A stretch of DNA of 64,000 nucleotides from Talpa occidentalis (GCF_014898055.3 NW_023605305.1:112068734-112132733); one strand, 5' to 3'; shown: positions 11,739 through 23,598, counted from the stretch's first letter. Translations and numbers: made by a program. The notes: generated by a model not told the origin, from the sequence alone.

Positions 11739-11883
11739 ATTTGTTTGTAAGGGAACGGTGGAAGAGAAGATATTGGAGCTCCAAGAAAAAAAGAAAAACT
11801 TGGCCAAAGACGTTCTGTCAGGGTCTGGAGAATTTGTTACCAAGCTCTCCTTGGATGACTACAGAGTCCTTTTTGATATCTAA
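11739..11883 (+). CDS. TTF2: TTF2 last coding exon with stop codon
   Basis: Acceptor ATTCTTTTAG. The first A completes an arginine codon, then [26 protein letters not shown] and a terminal VLFDI before TAA at 11881-11883. Human TTF2 ends in the same block (KGT/EGTVEEKI...VLFGI). This completes the SNF2 C-terminal extension. Confidence 0.97.
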
Positions 11884-12146
11884 CCTCCTGTCTGTAGGGC
11901 TCAGAGCAGTGAGCGCCACTGTTGATTTCTATTAGGATCTTGGTACAGCCACCTTATGCGGTCTTTGAGCTCTCCTCCCCTCTCCATGTCACCACTGAGC
12001 CTTACATCTTACCCCAGAATAATGGAGAGGTCAGCTATTGTGTTGACCAACTGGCTAATCAAATATCATGACGGTAATTTGATCATGATAATCAAGTGAA
12101 TGATAATCGTATTAATGAGTGACCTAGAAACCAATGAATTACTTCA

Positions 12147-12152
12147 AATAAA
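12147..12152 (+). terminator. TTF2: Candidate proximal poly(A) signal of TTF2
   Basis: AATAAA 264 nt after the stop codon. No strong GT-rich element lies immediately downstream. Confidence 0.35.
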
Positions 12153-12695
12153 AGAACATGCTTTAGAGCGAGGCCATTTTGGAGGTCAGCCCTGGGAGAG
12201 GCGTATGAGCGTAACTAAAAGCTCCCCGAGGCACCTGTGCCTTTCTCCTCTTAGCTTGGGGGTGCCCAGTGTTCTACTTCCTTACACAGGCTCCATCCCA
12301 TCTTCGTCTCTTGCCAGAGAGGCTGCTTCTAGAAGCATCTCTTAAGGGCTGGGCAGTGAGTGGACCCCTGTGGGCATTGCTCTTGGTTGTCTCATTCCAG
12401 GGGTTCAGAGGGACGAGGGGGGCACTTAGTATTTCTGTCATTGTGCCATTGAGTAATAGTGGCTCATTTAATTTTTGGGTCATTGTATCCTTTAGCGGTA
12501 CATTGTCTATAGTGCCACACGGGTAGTATTTGTATCATGGCATTTCCTATTTTGTCATCTTTATTACATGTGTGGTTTTTACAAATACACAGTATTTGGA
12601 GCATTTGGTATCGTCGCTTCATTGAGCATCGTTGTGTCATTTCATTTTACCATCGGTGGCATCATTTGGTATTTGTATTATCCTTGGTGTGATCC

Positions 12696-12701
12696 AATAA
12701 A
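12696..12701 (+). terminator. TTF2: Candidate distal poly(A) signal of TTF2
   Basis: AATAAA in the context CCAATAAATGCGG, followed about 30 nt later by TGCTGTGTGCTC, a GT-rich stretch of the kind that promotes cleavage. It is the better placed of the two hexamers. Confidence 0.5.
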
Positions 12702-12873
12702 TGCGGGCTTGACAAAATAGTGGAGCAAATGCTGTGTGCTCGCCACACCGTGTTCCCTTCCCGGGCACCGTCTTCACTGGTGTCCTGGGTCCGTGTTGCT
12801 GGGTTCTAGGTGATTGGCTGTGGAGACAAGTAAGGTATAATGAGTCATTTCTCTCAAACTTATGGTTCCTTAT

Positions 12874-13290
12874 TTTTTTCATTTTAATATTTATACATAT
12901 ATATATATTTAATATCATTGTTCATTTTTGTACAATGTGTGTGCTGTCTCCTCTCAGGTGTAGCCCCCCCCCATAAAATTCCCCCCACCAGTTCACCCGT
13001 GCTCCATCACCATTGTCCTCTGTGCTCTTCCCTCCTCTTTTTTGATCCCTCTGCCTCCTGCTCCCTTGCAGAATGTCTCTGCTTTATAGTTGCCTGCTAG
13101 TTTTGCTTTTTTATTTATTTATTTTTCCCTGATCCCTTATTTGGTTCCCTGACATTCTTCTTGTGAGACCATCCGATATTTTTCTTTTTCCTTCTGCCTT
13201 ATTTCACTGAGCATAATCCTTCCAGCTCCATCCATGTTGTTGCGAATGGCGTGAGTTCATCTTTTTTGATCGCTGTATAGTATTCCGCTA
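12874..13290 (-). mobile_element. L1 3' end, 5'-truncated, minus strand
   Basis: The plus strand is the reverse complement of an L1 3' end: T/AT-rich start, a C-rich 3' UTR, then GGTAT(T)TTTC and CAGCTCCATCCATGTTG from the end of ORF2. Flanking copies ATGGTTC(C/T)TTAT at 12862-12873 and 13291-13302 form a 12-bp target-site duplication with one mismatch. Confidence 0.85.
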
Positions 13291-13302
13291 ATGGTTCTTT
13301 AT

Positions 13303-16300
13303 GCTGCTGCTTCCTCATTAGCCCGCTGGATGCACAGGAACCGATGGAAGAGAACCGGAAAGTCACTAGATCAGGGATTCTTAACTCGCTTTTCGGTCAT
13401 GGGCCCTTCTGGTTGACCAGTAAGCCACCGTTCCTGAATGCCTGTGGGAACAGTCCTCTCGCGTGTGCCCCTCAACCCACGCCGGACTGTGACATGATAA
13501 AGAAGTAATTTTCTGAGATATGGGGGATTATAGCAGTTATATAGCAGTTCGTGCCTTGATTAACACAAACTTTTGGGACTTCTATACTTTGGGAAAATAT
13601 TCCTTCTTCCCCCTAGCCATCTTTTCCAAAGTACTTATTCTGTTAATTTCTATGCAAAAGCATTGTAGTTCTTCCTGGAGAAAATGATTTTCCTCTTTCG
13701 AGTGAGCACTAGACGGCCTCACCCTCTGTAAACTCAGACACTGTGGATTGAGCAAGGTCTAAAGGCTGCAATGTAGAGACCATTGTCTGGAGAGAAGAGC
13801 TCTGGTGCAGAACTCAACTCTAGTTTCAGGGTCCCCTTTGCTGGGAGTGTAACCTTGAAAAGGTCACTCGCTTCTCCACACTTCGCTTTCCCCATTTATA
13901 AGGTGGGTCTTGCTTTTAGACCTCAGCTACAGTGAGGCCCCTGATAAAATTAGGAAATGAAAAATGACCCCTTGAGAATTCAGATGAGATAACTCACCTG
14001 GGCACAGGTAGACTCAGGTAAGTAGCAGCTCCCTGGCCAGTAAGAACAGGCAGGCCTTGGCTCTGCCATTTGTGGATTACCTCATTCTTGGCTAGTTGCA
14101 GGTCCCGGGCATCCTGGCTCGTTTGTTAGGAGTAAGGATTAGCAGAAATCTCATTCTGCTCCACTGGAAATTGGGAGCAAAGATGCACCACCCATTTGAC
14201 TGGATAGGTTTGGTCATGCCAGCCGAGGCACGTTAGGGGAACAGCTCACTGTTGCAGGCGCTGTCTAGGAGAAAGGTGGCATTAACTATGAGCTTCAAGC
14301 ATTCTTGCTTTTAGTTTGAAAATAGGTGCAAGGATTATAGCCTGACATTTTCAGCTATTCAGAGGCCTTTGATAAATGTAATCTCTAAGATTACTTCTTA
14401 TCTTAAACAGTGTTTCTAGTGTGCCTTGTTTGACTCTAAGCAAATACACTAGTCATGTCTCGGGTAGGTGTTTCTGGAATAGTGAGACCCTGGTGATGTC
14501 AGGGAGATGCAGGGACAGTTGCAACTACTGTCCTAACAGGGTGGACTACACCAAACGCATGTCCGTAAATTCTAGTCCTGGGGTGGAAATTTCTTGGGAA
14601 TTGGCTTGAGGAGCATCCTGATGTTTCTCTCAAGCCCATGTTTATTTTAATTACTGTGAGTCAGTTTCTGGTCTGGGCACAGCACAGGCCTTAGGCACCC
14701 CCTTGCAGATGCCAACTCCCCGCCATGTGGTGACCTGACAGGCATTGCCCCGTGCGTCCTGCGGGGTCACCCAGCCTGCCTTCCACCAGTGTTGCTGGCC
14801 TTTTGTTTGTTTGCTTTTAATCTTCCTTTCTACCTCACTGGACTTGGACAGGGATGAAGGATGAAGGTAAAAAGTTCTTTATAAACTAGAAAGCACCATA
14901 CAAGTTCCAGGATCGTTGCGGCAGGGCCAGGGCTGGGGGTATGAGAGTAAAACAGCAGCCGAGGCACAGCTGAAAATCCAGATGGCGACCATCTGTTACC
15001 AAAGAGCTGCCTTCCTGAGCACTAAGTGTACAGATGCAGAGATATTTCCTCTGCAACAGAACTGCCTTCACGGAAGGTTTCTATAGTTGGATTTTTCTTT
15101 AGCTGTGCTGAAGACGGGCCTTGTGCCTGCATGGAGGACGCCATTCCTAGCACTCATGTGCGCGGTATTAAATGGCTGTACGTGTGCATGGGCTGTTTCC
15201 TCCCACGGTGTCTGCCGCGTGTGTGGCTGCCAGCAGGGCTCGAAGGGGAAGCCAGAGTCTACTGCACTCCGCGCGGCCTTCCTGGTTGTCGGAAATCTCG
15301 GTGTCTGCCATATTGCCTGGAGACACGTGGGTTTACAAAGTGGGGTATTGTACAGTTTGTCCTGGAACATCTGGCCCTAGGAAAAGGCATCAAGATTAGA
15401 GAGCATACCTGCAGACGCCAAAGGAAATGCATTAGGAATTTGGAATTCCTAGTCACGCAAGCTAGATTAAAATGTTTTCGTAAATGAAATCAAGGTAAGT
15501 CATGCTACAGAAAGCCACAGGAGCCAGTCACTGGGGACCAGAGATGGAAATGAAAGAGCCAACTGTGCCCGTGGAGGGGCCTGGGAGACAGGGCTGCACA
15601 TGTCTGCTAAACTGAGTCCCAGAATCTTTTGCTGGACCTGAGTGTAGGTAGAGATCATGTAGGAAAGGAAGGATTGGGGGGGGAGGTGCTTTTATTGCTT
15701 TATTAGTCACATATTAATTCAAAAATACATATGCCAGGCACTACTGAGCGAGGGTGAACAGAACCCCAGCAGCCCCTGCTCTAAGGCTAGCAGTCTAGCA
15801 GGGGAGAAGACGTTCCTCGCGGAGCCCCGCGGGGCTGCAAGGTGGCATGGAGCCGGGCGCTGTGAGAGAGGCCTGAGAGCCGGAGGCGACCTGGCGGGGA
15901 AGCCTGAGGCAGTGAAGGAGTCGCAATCGAGATGTGAGCATTAACAACAAAGCAGAGAATGAAACGCCTCTTCCTGCAGCCTGATGCTAACGAGCGTTCA
16001 CTTCACCCCTCAACCTCTTAGTGGAGACGGGCACGCCCCGGCCGGCATCCTCCGGGCTGGAGCAGAGTGACTGCGTGTCAGACGTTAGAGCCGCCGGGGC
16101 CTGGTGGGGAGCGGTGCGTGTTTGTTATCCAAGGCAGCAGGTGTTTGTCCCGTTACCTCCCAGAGGACGGAGGCTCTCATCTGTGGCTCTTTTTATTCCC
16201 TGTTACACCAGCGCTGCAACTTTCATCACAGCGCGGCATCTTGGTGCCGCTCCAGCGCTCACGACGCTAAGGCGATTTCTGGCGCACTCTGTTACCGTGG

Positions 16301-16466
16301 GGACAGTCTCTAAGTCCTCAGACTTTTTTTCTTTACCTTGGAGTCTTGGACTCTGTAGATCACCCTTTGCCAGGCTTTGCAGCAGGCAGGGCCATGGAAT
16401 TAAATTGGGTTTAGACTCCGTTGTAGCGCAGGCCAAGGGATAACCCTGCCCCTCCCCTGCACCAAC
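13303..16466. other. Intergenic, no gene recognised
   Basis: Between the TTF2 3' end and a SINE pair. It contains a probable MIR at about 13800-13950 (CCTTGAAAAGGTCACTCGCTTCTCC) and an old DNA-transposon-like piece at about 13370-13500. The rest shows no domain-bearing open frame. Confidence 0.6.
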
Positions 16467-16735
16467 TTTTTTTTTTTTTTTCAATTTATTTTATACAAGA
16501 ACCAGGGTACAGGCCAGATGAAGGGAAGGGTGAGAGAATTCACCAGAGACAGAGCGGGGAACAGAACAGGCAGCCTGACGAAATACACTGCTGAGGGGAG
16601 CAGCGGGCAAGGCAGGAGAGGTCTGCCGCGCCATGTGGGACCCTCGCGGGCTGGCTGGGGTCGAACCAGCATTGCAGAGGCTGCAGACAGCTTCACAGCG
16701 CGGTGCTCAACCACCTGCACCACCAGGGGAGGCCC
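16467..16735 (-). repeat. tRNA-derived SINE, minus strand
   Basis: Full-length copy from the T tract to CACCAGGGGAGGCCC. It combines tail features of one subfamily (ACCAGGGTACAGGCCAGA) with a head region (GGGACCCTCGCGGG) closer to the other. Confidence 0.85.
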
Positions 16736-16747
16736 AACTTTCTTGAC

Positions 16748-17091
16748 TTTTTTTTTTTTATTAAAGATTTAATTAATTAATTAATTAATTTATTTATACA
16801 AGCACTGGGTACAGTCAGAAGTGCGGGAGAGTGAGAGAATTCACCAGAGCCAGAGCTGGGAGTGTTAGGGGGAAAAGGATGTCCCAAAGCTAATTGCTCT
16901 ATAACAGGAGCAGAGCAGGCAGAAGGACCGAAGGACACTGCTGAGGGGAGCAGCGGGCGGCAGGAGAGGTCTGCGCGCCATGTGGGACCCTCCTCCGGTG
17001 GCCGGGGAGCAGCCGGGGATCGTACCGGCGCTACAGAGGCTGCGGGCAGCTTCGCAACCCAGCGCTCAACCGCTGCGCCACCGGGAAGGCC
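16748..17091 (-). repeat. tRNA-derived SINE with internal 45-nt insertion
   Basis: Minus-strand copy of the GCACTGGGTACAGTCAGAAG subfamily. It has an ATTA-expanded tail and perfect 10-bp target-site duplications CTTTCTTGAC at 16738-16747 and 17092-17101. Bases 16862-16906 are absent from the sister copies at 31849 and 41761. Confidence 0.88.
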
Positions 17092-17559
17092 CTTTCTTGA
17101 CATTTGTAATGGAACTGTTGCCATTAATATTGCTTAAAGGCCTGGGCATTGCCAGATGCCAGAACCTAGTTGTCTTGCCGAAATTTTCTGGTTTAGTATA
17201 ATTTTATCTACAGTGAAGTTACGCAGTTACTGACACCTGAGACTACTGAAATGATACACTTTTCATCCGTAGTTCTGAACTCTGATTCACCAAGAGACAC
17301 AGGGCGGGGTGGCAGGTGATGTAATACAACAAGCTGCTTCACGGCAAGCAAGTCCCTGGATGTCTGAGGTAATTGGAAAATGTAGGGCTGGTCCCTGAGG
17401 TGCATATACCTTATCCAGTGGGTTTGAAAAGAAGCCCAAGATTTTTCCTAAGTGGTATTTGGTTAAATGGACCTTGAGAGAAGGGGACTCTGGCTTGTAG
17501 AAACAGATAAGGAAATACAAAGTAAAAATTCTACCAGTTAGATGTTTAATCACTTGACA

Positions 17560-17700
17560 GAATATTGATGAAACCCCTACTATGCGCCAGAATGGTCCTT
17601 TCCGGGATGATCGAGCAGTGAATGTCAGCTCCCTGCCCTCACAGAGCTGACAGTCTAGCGTGAGAGGACATGCAGTAAGCAGGTTGAATATGTGTTAGGT
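17560..17700. repeat. Ancient mammalian repeat fragment
   Basis: CCCTACTATGCGCCAGAATG and CTCACAGAGCTGACAGTCTA resemble the conserved core of an old mammalian interspersed repeat (L2/MIR era). Family not assigned. Confidence 0.4.
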
Positions 17701-17767
17701 GCTGGTGAAGCTGGTAAGGGTGACGTGGAGTCCCCATGGTGGGGAGTTGCTTTTTGTTGTTGTTGTT

Positions 17768-18022
17768 GAAGATTTATTGATGTGTAGAACTGGGGTACAG
17801 GCCAGAGGTGTGGGGGGTGAGAGGACTCACCAGAGACGGAGTGGGGAGCAGAACAGGCAGATTGACTGAAATACACTGCTGAGGGGAGCAGCGGGCGAGA
17901 CAGGAGAGGTCTGCTGTGCCATGTGGGTTGCTCCCTGGCCGGCCAGGGATCGAACTCATGCTGCAGTAGCTGCCATTTGCTTGATGGCACTGTCTTTAAC
18001 TCCTGAGCCACCAGGGAGGCCC
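17768..18022 (-). repeat. tRNA-derived SINE, minus strand
   Basis: Preceded by a TTG-repeat T-rich tail (17748-17767). Body has CTGGGGTACAGGCCAGAGGT, the shared GAGGGGAGCAGCGGGCGAGA block, and a head ending CACCAGGGAGGCCC. Confidence 0.85.
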
Positions 18023-18091
18023 TATTTTGTCCTCTTTTTAAAGGGAAGCAGAAAAATGGAAGGTTGGTTGGGACGAGGGGATGAAAAAAAG

Positions 18092-18412
18092 AGTTGTGGA
18101 CTGAATTGTGTTCTGCCAGTACTCCTAGTCAAGCCCGAATCCCCTCCCTGCTGTATTTGGAGTCAGGGCCTTTGCGGTCATGAGGGTGGGCCCTTGTGTA
18201 TCCTCATAAAAAGAGGAAGAGGCCAGACGTGTTCACACAGCCAGAGTCGCTTGAGGGCACAGTGTGAAGGCAGAGGCGGCGGCCATCTGCAGGCCAGGAG
18301 AGGCCTCAGGGGAAGCCAACAAACCCGCTGCACCTTGACCTTGGACGTCCAGCCCTGGACTGAGAAGCAGTTTCCTTGTTTAAGTCAATCGGTCTGTGGT
18401 GATGTTCCCTTT
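18092..18412 (+). mobile_element. MLT1-like LTR (ERVL-MaLR), solo
   Basis: GTGGACTGAATTGTGTTC, CATGAGGGTGGGCCC, CTCAGGGGAAGCCAACAAAC, CACCTTGACCTTGGAC and TTTAAGTCAATCGGTCTGTGG occur in the order expected for a mammalian MLT1-type LTR. No coding interior is present. Confidence 0.65.
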
Positions 18413-20290
18413 GCAGATGAATGCAAGAATCAAGGGAAATTATTTCTCCGATGGGGACTGTGGTAGCCCGTGCCTTTCCTGAAGTAGCAGCCCAGTGGAG
18501 CGAGAACCCCTGGAGCGGTGCTCCCGGGCTGTGGGGCTGGGCCGGGATCTAGGGTACAAGGAGCGGGGTTCACGTTCATAGGCATCCGGGCAGGTCTGAA
18601 GATGTGGTGGGAGGGTAGGGAAATTGTCTTCCAAGTCCTTCTTTTACTCTGTGAAACTAGGAGGCCAGGTCATAAATGGAGAGGGCGAGTAGGGTAGAAC
18701 TTGGAGTTTTAAGAGAGCAAAGCATGAGATAACACCTAGGAGAGTGCGCGAGCAAATGAACTTGAGAAATGTCGGACTATTCAGTCATGTTCTGAGCCGT
18801 TCCTGGTACGGGTGTGACCATTATTGACCTGACCGTACATTTAAGGTGAGACTTAAATTTGTTCTTTTGTGCGTTTGTTCTTCTCCGGGTCATCCAGCTG
18901 GGTTAGTGGAGGCTGGGATCTAAGCCAGGGCTTTGCCGGGCAGGAAGGGCAGAGGGAGACCGCCGGCCAGAGACTGATTCTCGCGATGGCCTGTGGGCTC
19001 CACGCTGAGCAGCGAGGAAGGGAAGGGCAGGGGGTGCAGGAGGGAAGGCGGTGGAATCCCAGCAGTGGTGTCCTGGGGAGCGGCATGGGTGGCAGCAGAG
19101 GACTGCAGGGAGCGAGCGGCAAGGCCAGGGCTCGTGGTGTGGCGTACTCGAAGTCGAGGTAAGCGGGGGCGGTGACTGACTGCTAAGAACGTGAGAGAAC
19201 TGGTCACGGATTTAAGAAGTTTGAAGTCTGGTGCTGACATCTTTAAGGGATGAGAGGGAGTGATTTGGGGTGTGGCTGGTTCTGTCTTGGGGGAAGCTGC
19301 CCCGACCTGAGCAGCTTTCCTGACCCACCCCCAGATCGGGCAGCCCCCTGCCTCCAGCTGTGGGAAGGAAAAATGTCTCCCAAACATTAGTAAACTTCTC
19401 CTGGGGGGCACAATCACTGCCGGTTGAGAACCACTCATCTGAACGCAGCAGGGATGAGCCAGCAGGACATCTGCCGGGCCCTGGGGCCCAGGGGCTGATA
19501 AGGAGAAGAGCTAATAATTTGGGAGAGTTACGGGGAACTCTGGGGAACTGGGGAACTCTGGGGAACTCTGTCTTCTGGGGAAATCAGATTTTGGTTAAAG
19601 GGAGGGTTGAGGGCAATCTTTCCAGAAGTAGATGGAAATACAGTGAATCTCTCAGATGTGAGCTACACCATAGCCTCAAACACCCCGAGTCTAGAGGAGA
19701 AATTGTATTCATGATGCCCTGACAGTCACTGTTTCGTGTCATTACTTCAATTCCTCTGCCAGACCCCACTCACCACTTGAATGAGTCACCCACTTCTTAA
19801 TGGTTCTTACAATGCAGATTTCAAGAATTATATTTAATATATGCTGAGTTTTCACCATGTAAGAAATCAGGAGTCTAAGAAGAACACACAAAATACGTAC
19901 ATGGAAGACCTTGGGCTGAGTCACCACACTGTCCCTCTCCCAAAATTCCCTTCCAACTCCAGCAGCTAAGCGGGCACATCCCAGGAGCAGAGCCAGCTCA
20001 CGTCTCTGTACAGAAGCAGTGAGGACGCGTTCTTCTGCACAAGAGGGCTGACAGGAGTCGAAGGTGCCTCGATCACCGGGCATGAGCTCGTGTATAGGAC
20101 CCTGTTTCAACACCGCCTCTTGTAATGTCTTACTGCTGTATGCCCCTGACCTAGGAGGAGGAAGCTTGCAGGCTCCTAGGCCAGGAGATGAACATGGTGT
20201 TGGCAGGGGGTGGGGAGGGGTGGACAGAGACTCTAATCAACAGTCAGGTGACACCCATCTAAAGGGCTAACCGTGCAAATGACACTAGGA
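18413..20290. other. Intergenic between TTF2 and TRIM45 3' ends
   Basis: Contains a short MER5-type DNA-transposon end at about 19368-19432 (TGCCGGTTGAGAACCACTC) and the minisatellite at 19530-19570. No gene recognised. Confidence 0.6.
19530..19570. repeat. Small minisatellite, GGGGAACTCT units
   Basis: Four imperfect tandem copies of GGGGAACTCT/GGGGAACT follow each other within about 40 bp. Confidence 0.75.
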
Positions 20291-20293
20291 GGT

Positions 20294-20299
20294 TTTATT
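20294..20299 (-). terminator. TRIM45: Candidate TRIM45 poly(A) signal
   Basis: TTTATT on the plus strand is AATAAA on the minus strand, about 410 nt past the TRIM45 stop. It would give a short 3' UTR. Other sites further left are possible. Confidence 0.35.
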
Positions 20300-20644
20300 C
20301 TCTGAGGGAAATATCTACCTCACAGGCAACTCAGGGAGAACAAAAAGGCAGACATCACAAAGCAAGGATCCCAACTGCTCCCGTGGCCTCTGAGTTCCAA
20401 TGGCACAGCTGCCAGAGCACCTCACAGAGCAGAGCACACCTCACACCTCACAGAGCAGAAGGCGCTTCCTTGGCATGAAAAGGACCTTGCCGGCTCGCTG
20501 CTCCGAGAGCTGTGGTGGGGTCTCGCGCTCAACCACTGGCCCCTGCAGTCAGTGAGTGACTCACAAAAACGCACTTGAACCGGTGAGTAGACGATAAGGC
20601 ACTTTGTTTTAATTCTCTCAGTCTCCGGGATTTGTCAAGGTCTG

Positions 20645-20658
20645 GGGCCCTCTGGTGG
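20645..20658 (-). promoter_or_regulatory. CTCF-like core motif in TRIM45 3' UTR
   Basis: Minus strand reads CCACCAGAGGGCCC, matching the 12-base CTCF core CCACYAGRKGGC exactly, with one departure after it. Occupancy is not shown by sequence alone. Confidence 0.45.
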
Positions 20659-20707
20659 TCCGGTGTCACGCAGGCTGCGGCTTTCACAGGCCGGGGCTCG
20701 GGATGCG

Positions 20708-20856
20708 TCACAGGGCCACGGTTCTGAGCAGACTCCTCGCGGCGCTCTGCCCCCCGGCCCACGTGCATTCCGACTTCTCGGTAAACTTGCCGCAGCACGA
20801 CCAGTGGGGGCGGCCCGGGTGGCCTTTGTGTCCATGGCCACAGCCAAGGTAGCCAC
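20708..20856 (-). CDS. TRIM45: TRIM45 exon 6, C-terminal Cys/His-rich tail and stop
   Basis: After acceptor GCCATGCAG the frame continues from exon 5 as GGYLGCGHGHKGHPG, HWSCCGKF, KSECTW and ends SLLRTVAL before TGA (20710-20708). The same glycine/cysteine/histidine-rich tail, with GYLGCGHGHKGH and a final LLRTVAL, ends human TRIM45 as I recall it. It lies after the filamin-type repeat and its function is not defined. Confidence 0.96.
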
Positions 20857-21663
20857 CTGCATGGCACAAAGTGGAGAAAGAAAACCAACCATCGGGGACG
20901 TCCAGCAGTTGCCATGGAAACGAAAGCTCCTGGTGCCACACGCACTCAGGGCAGTGAGACAGCTCTAAGCACCCGGCGGGAGAGCGCGAGGTCTGATTCC
21001 CCGAGACGGGGGTGACGGCCAGTGGCAGCCGGGAGAAAAGTGCACTCTGCTAGCTGCAGGGGACGCCGTGGTTTGGATAGAACTAAGCCGCCAAAGAGAC
21101 GGATAGAGCGGTGGGAATAAAAAGACAGGCAGGTCTGAAGTGCTTATGCAAAAGGCCACGGAAGCCCATCTTCAGGCCCACCAGAGGAGGAACAGCAGAG
21201 TATTTTAAAATAAAGGAGACCTCTTGCCTGACCTGGATCCTCACCCCATCTCCAAGAAAGGAGCCCGACCTCCTCACTGATGGCATCGTCTGCTCCCTGC
21301 CTGGCCTTGTTAGAACTTCAGGTTTTAAAAGCAATGGGGTGGCTTATGGCCTTCCCGCTGCGCGGGGCGCTGGAGAGGGCAGTCTGAGGTCAGCCCCCCC
21401 CCACCCCCGCAGCACAGGGCTCTGTGGGTGGGCGAGCTGCATCAAAACTCTAAGAACTCAAAACGTTGAAGCTTCCATCTTAATTTTCAGAACAAGGAAG
21501 GTTTAAACGAAGCTTTCGGAACCGGGGTATGTTTATACGCCCAGACTGTACCTCCTAGAAATCACGTCTTCGTTGACTCTCCTACCCCTACTGGCTGGGA
21601 GCTGTCCCCTCTGCTGGAGACAGGGTCACGGGTGACGACCTCGAGAGCGACGGGCCTCCTCAC

Positions 21664-21790
21664 CTGGCATGGTGCCCCCGCAGGCGCAGCGCGCGGTCTT
21701 CTGGCCTCCGCTGGAGCAGAACGTGCAGCAGTGAAACACACCCGGGTGAGGGCGGTGCTTCTTCCTCACGGTCACGGTGAACGGCGAGCC
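21664..21790 (-). CDS. TRIM45: TRIM45 exon 5
   Basis: Starts GSPFTVTVRRKHRP after CTGCAG, ending the filamin-type beta-sandwich (GSPFTV is its typical last strand), then HCCTFCSSGGQKTARCACGG and MP. The donor is CCAG|GTGAGG. It is phase 0 at entry and leaves one base. The segment is too interrupted to give a long open frame of its own, so phase and protein similarity define it. Confidence 0.93.
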
Positions 21791-22792
21791 CTGCAGTGTT
21801 CAGACCAAGAGCAAAGAACGGCACGGTGTGGGTCAACAGGGACGTGCTGAGCATCACAAGGGCTAAACAGTGCAAGTCCCACGGGGGTCCTGTCCTTGGA
21901 GGGACAAGGACGGCAGGAGGACCAGAGACCAGGGGACGGTGGCCAGCTGGCAGGTGCAGAGGAGGGGAGAGCCAGGGGCCCGCCGCCCTCCTGGCACGCT
22001 CCTGACAGCGCTCACTCCTCGGCACGAGTGCTGTCTCCTCCACGGGGCTGAACCCCCGGCACACTGACTGGGGTGACAGCTGTGTCGGCAGGGACTGTTC
22101 CAGCCCGCAGGCAGGGGGGAGGAAGCCGCAGCACTAACAAGCTTCCTCCTGGCGGGCTCTGCCCCACCGGAGCCTCGCCCAGGGGAAGCACGCAGACCGC
22201 CTGGTGCCCCAGGCACCCACTCAGGCTATCCCTCACGGAGCCCGTCTCTGCCGCTCCATTCTTGAGGGGTGATCAGTGGAGATGTCTGAGACTTCGGGGG
22301 TCCCCTCGAGGGTCTCGGCCCATCCGCCCTCACCTCCGCCAGCCCCTGCCCTAACCAGGTGCCGCTGGCTGAGAGGAGAGGCGTGGCTCTGCCAACCGTC
22401 TCCTGGAAGTGCACGTCAGGCGCAGGCTGCGCGGCGCGGGAAGTTCCCGAGCGAGAGTCTGGAACGCGAACGCCTGTCCGCGAGCAGACTGTCCCCTGAA
22501 GTCGAGCATCTTTCCCAAGTGAAGACTCCAACAAACCAATGGGAGACGGAGAATGCAAGCTAACTGCCAGGAAGCCCAAGGGGGACGGGGCGTTCCTAGG
22601 GGTGCCCAGCGTCCTCGGGTGCAAGTAAGAGCAGCAAAATTGGGGGCATTTCTGAAGAGAAGGAAAATGGGGCCTCTTGACTTCGCTCCCTCCGTGCACG
22701 TGGCCCTGTGGGAATGTCTCCACATCCTACGACCACAGGACCTGGGGGCCGGGGAAAGGCGCGCAGGGAAGCAGGTGCCGGGACTCGCTCAC

Positions 22793-22907
22793 CTGCACGT
22801 GCTGTTCTTTGACACAGACCAACACAGTGTAGACACCGGGGTCCTTGGGGGTATAGGAGACGTAGTACGTGCCGTCCTTGTTGTCATGGACCATTGTTCT
22901 CACCGGA
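22793..22907 (-). CDS. TRIM45: TRIM45 exon 4, filamin-type repeat
   Basis: Encodes PVRTMVHDNKDGTYYVSYTP then PGVYTV and KEQHVQ. The DNKDGTY.VSYTP..PG.Y pattern is the central signature of a filamin/ABP280 repeat. Acceptor TCCTTGCAG, donor CAG|GTGAGC, phase 2 to 0. Confidence 0.97.
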
Positions 22908-23468
22908 CTGCAAGGACATGAACGTTCAACATAAAACACTCTCATCAGCCCCTGCAACTGCCCATTATTCTGCCAGGTAAATCCTCAGCCATTAAAGTCA
23001 GTGTTCATCGCGAAGGTCCCCCAAGCAGGACGCTTCTTCCACTTGTCTCAGAAATTAATTTTGCAGCAGAAGGGAAGCAACACAGGTGCCAGTTTCTTGG
23101 ACCCTCCCTGCTTCGTCCTCCCTCCTTGAATTCCAGAGACAGATGCAGGTGCTTCCAGCACAACTGAGTAGAAAGTGGTGCTGAATTCGGAGGACACCAT
23201 CTGGTATAACAGAGTATTTTTCAGTCCGTTCAAAGTTTGGGAGGAAGACAATCTGAAAGGCAGGTGAGACCTTGAGAGAACTGAATATGGGCATAAAGCC
23301 CAGGTAAAAAAAACACATCTGTCCCAACTGGCAACATCACATGTTTTTGACAGCATCATCGGAGGGAGGTCGCACCCAGGCAGTACCTCTCCACTACTGC
23401 GAGTGGCCCCCAGTTTCCGGTTTCCTCACTGCTCATTCCCCGGAACACCTGATTGCGGAATTACCAAC

Positions 23469-23598
23469 CTGTCTTTCTTATCTTTAGGGACAACTGTGAC
23501 TTGGATGTTGTCGCCCCCTTTGCCCATGCTCTCTCCTGCTGCATCCTTGCAAAACAGGGTGAAAGAGGCTGTCTGTTTCTCCCGGGCTCTGTGGAGAT
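23469..23598 (-). CDS. TRIM45: TRIM45 exon 3, start of filamin-type repeat
   Basis: Encodes DLHRAREKQTASFTLFCKDA and a glycine-rich turn before VVPKDKKD. The acceptor is TTTCACAG. The donor is CAG|GTTGGT, which departs from consensus at +3 to +5, but it is the only choice that keeps phase with exon 4 and preserves the family length. Confidence 0.93.

Larger units (their letters stand above)
11884..12720 (+). other. TTF2: Probable TTF2 3' UTR
   Basis: Non-coding sequence after the stop. It contains two canonical AATAAA hexamers, at 12147 and 12696. The UTR end is inferred, not observed. Confidence 0.55.

Noticed and set aside
19530..19570. CRISPR-like repeats
   Set aside because: A short direct tandem repeat without spacers, in a mammalian genome.
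22226..22723. 165-codon minus-strand frame in TRIM45 intron 4
   Set aside because: Same strand as TRIM45 but inserting it would add residues absent from the family, and six other exons already give the expected 580. GC-rich intron composition explains it.
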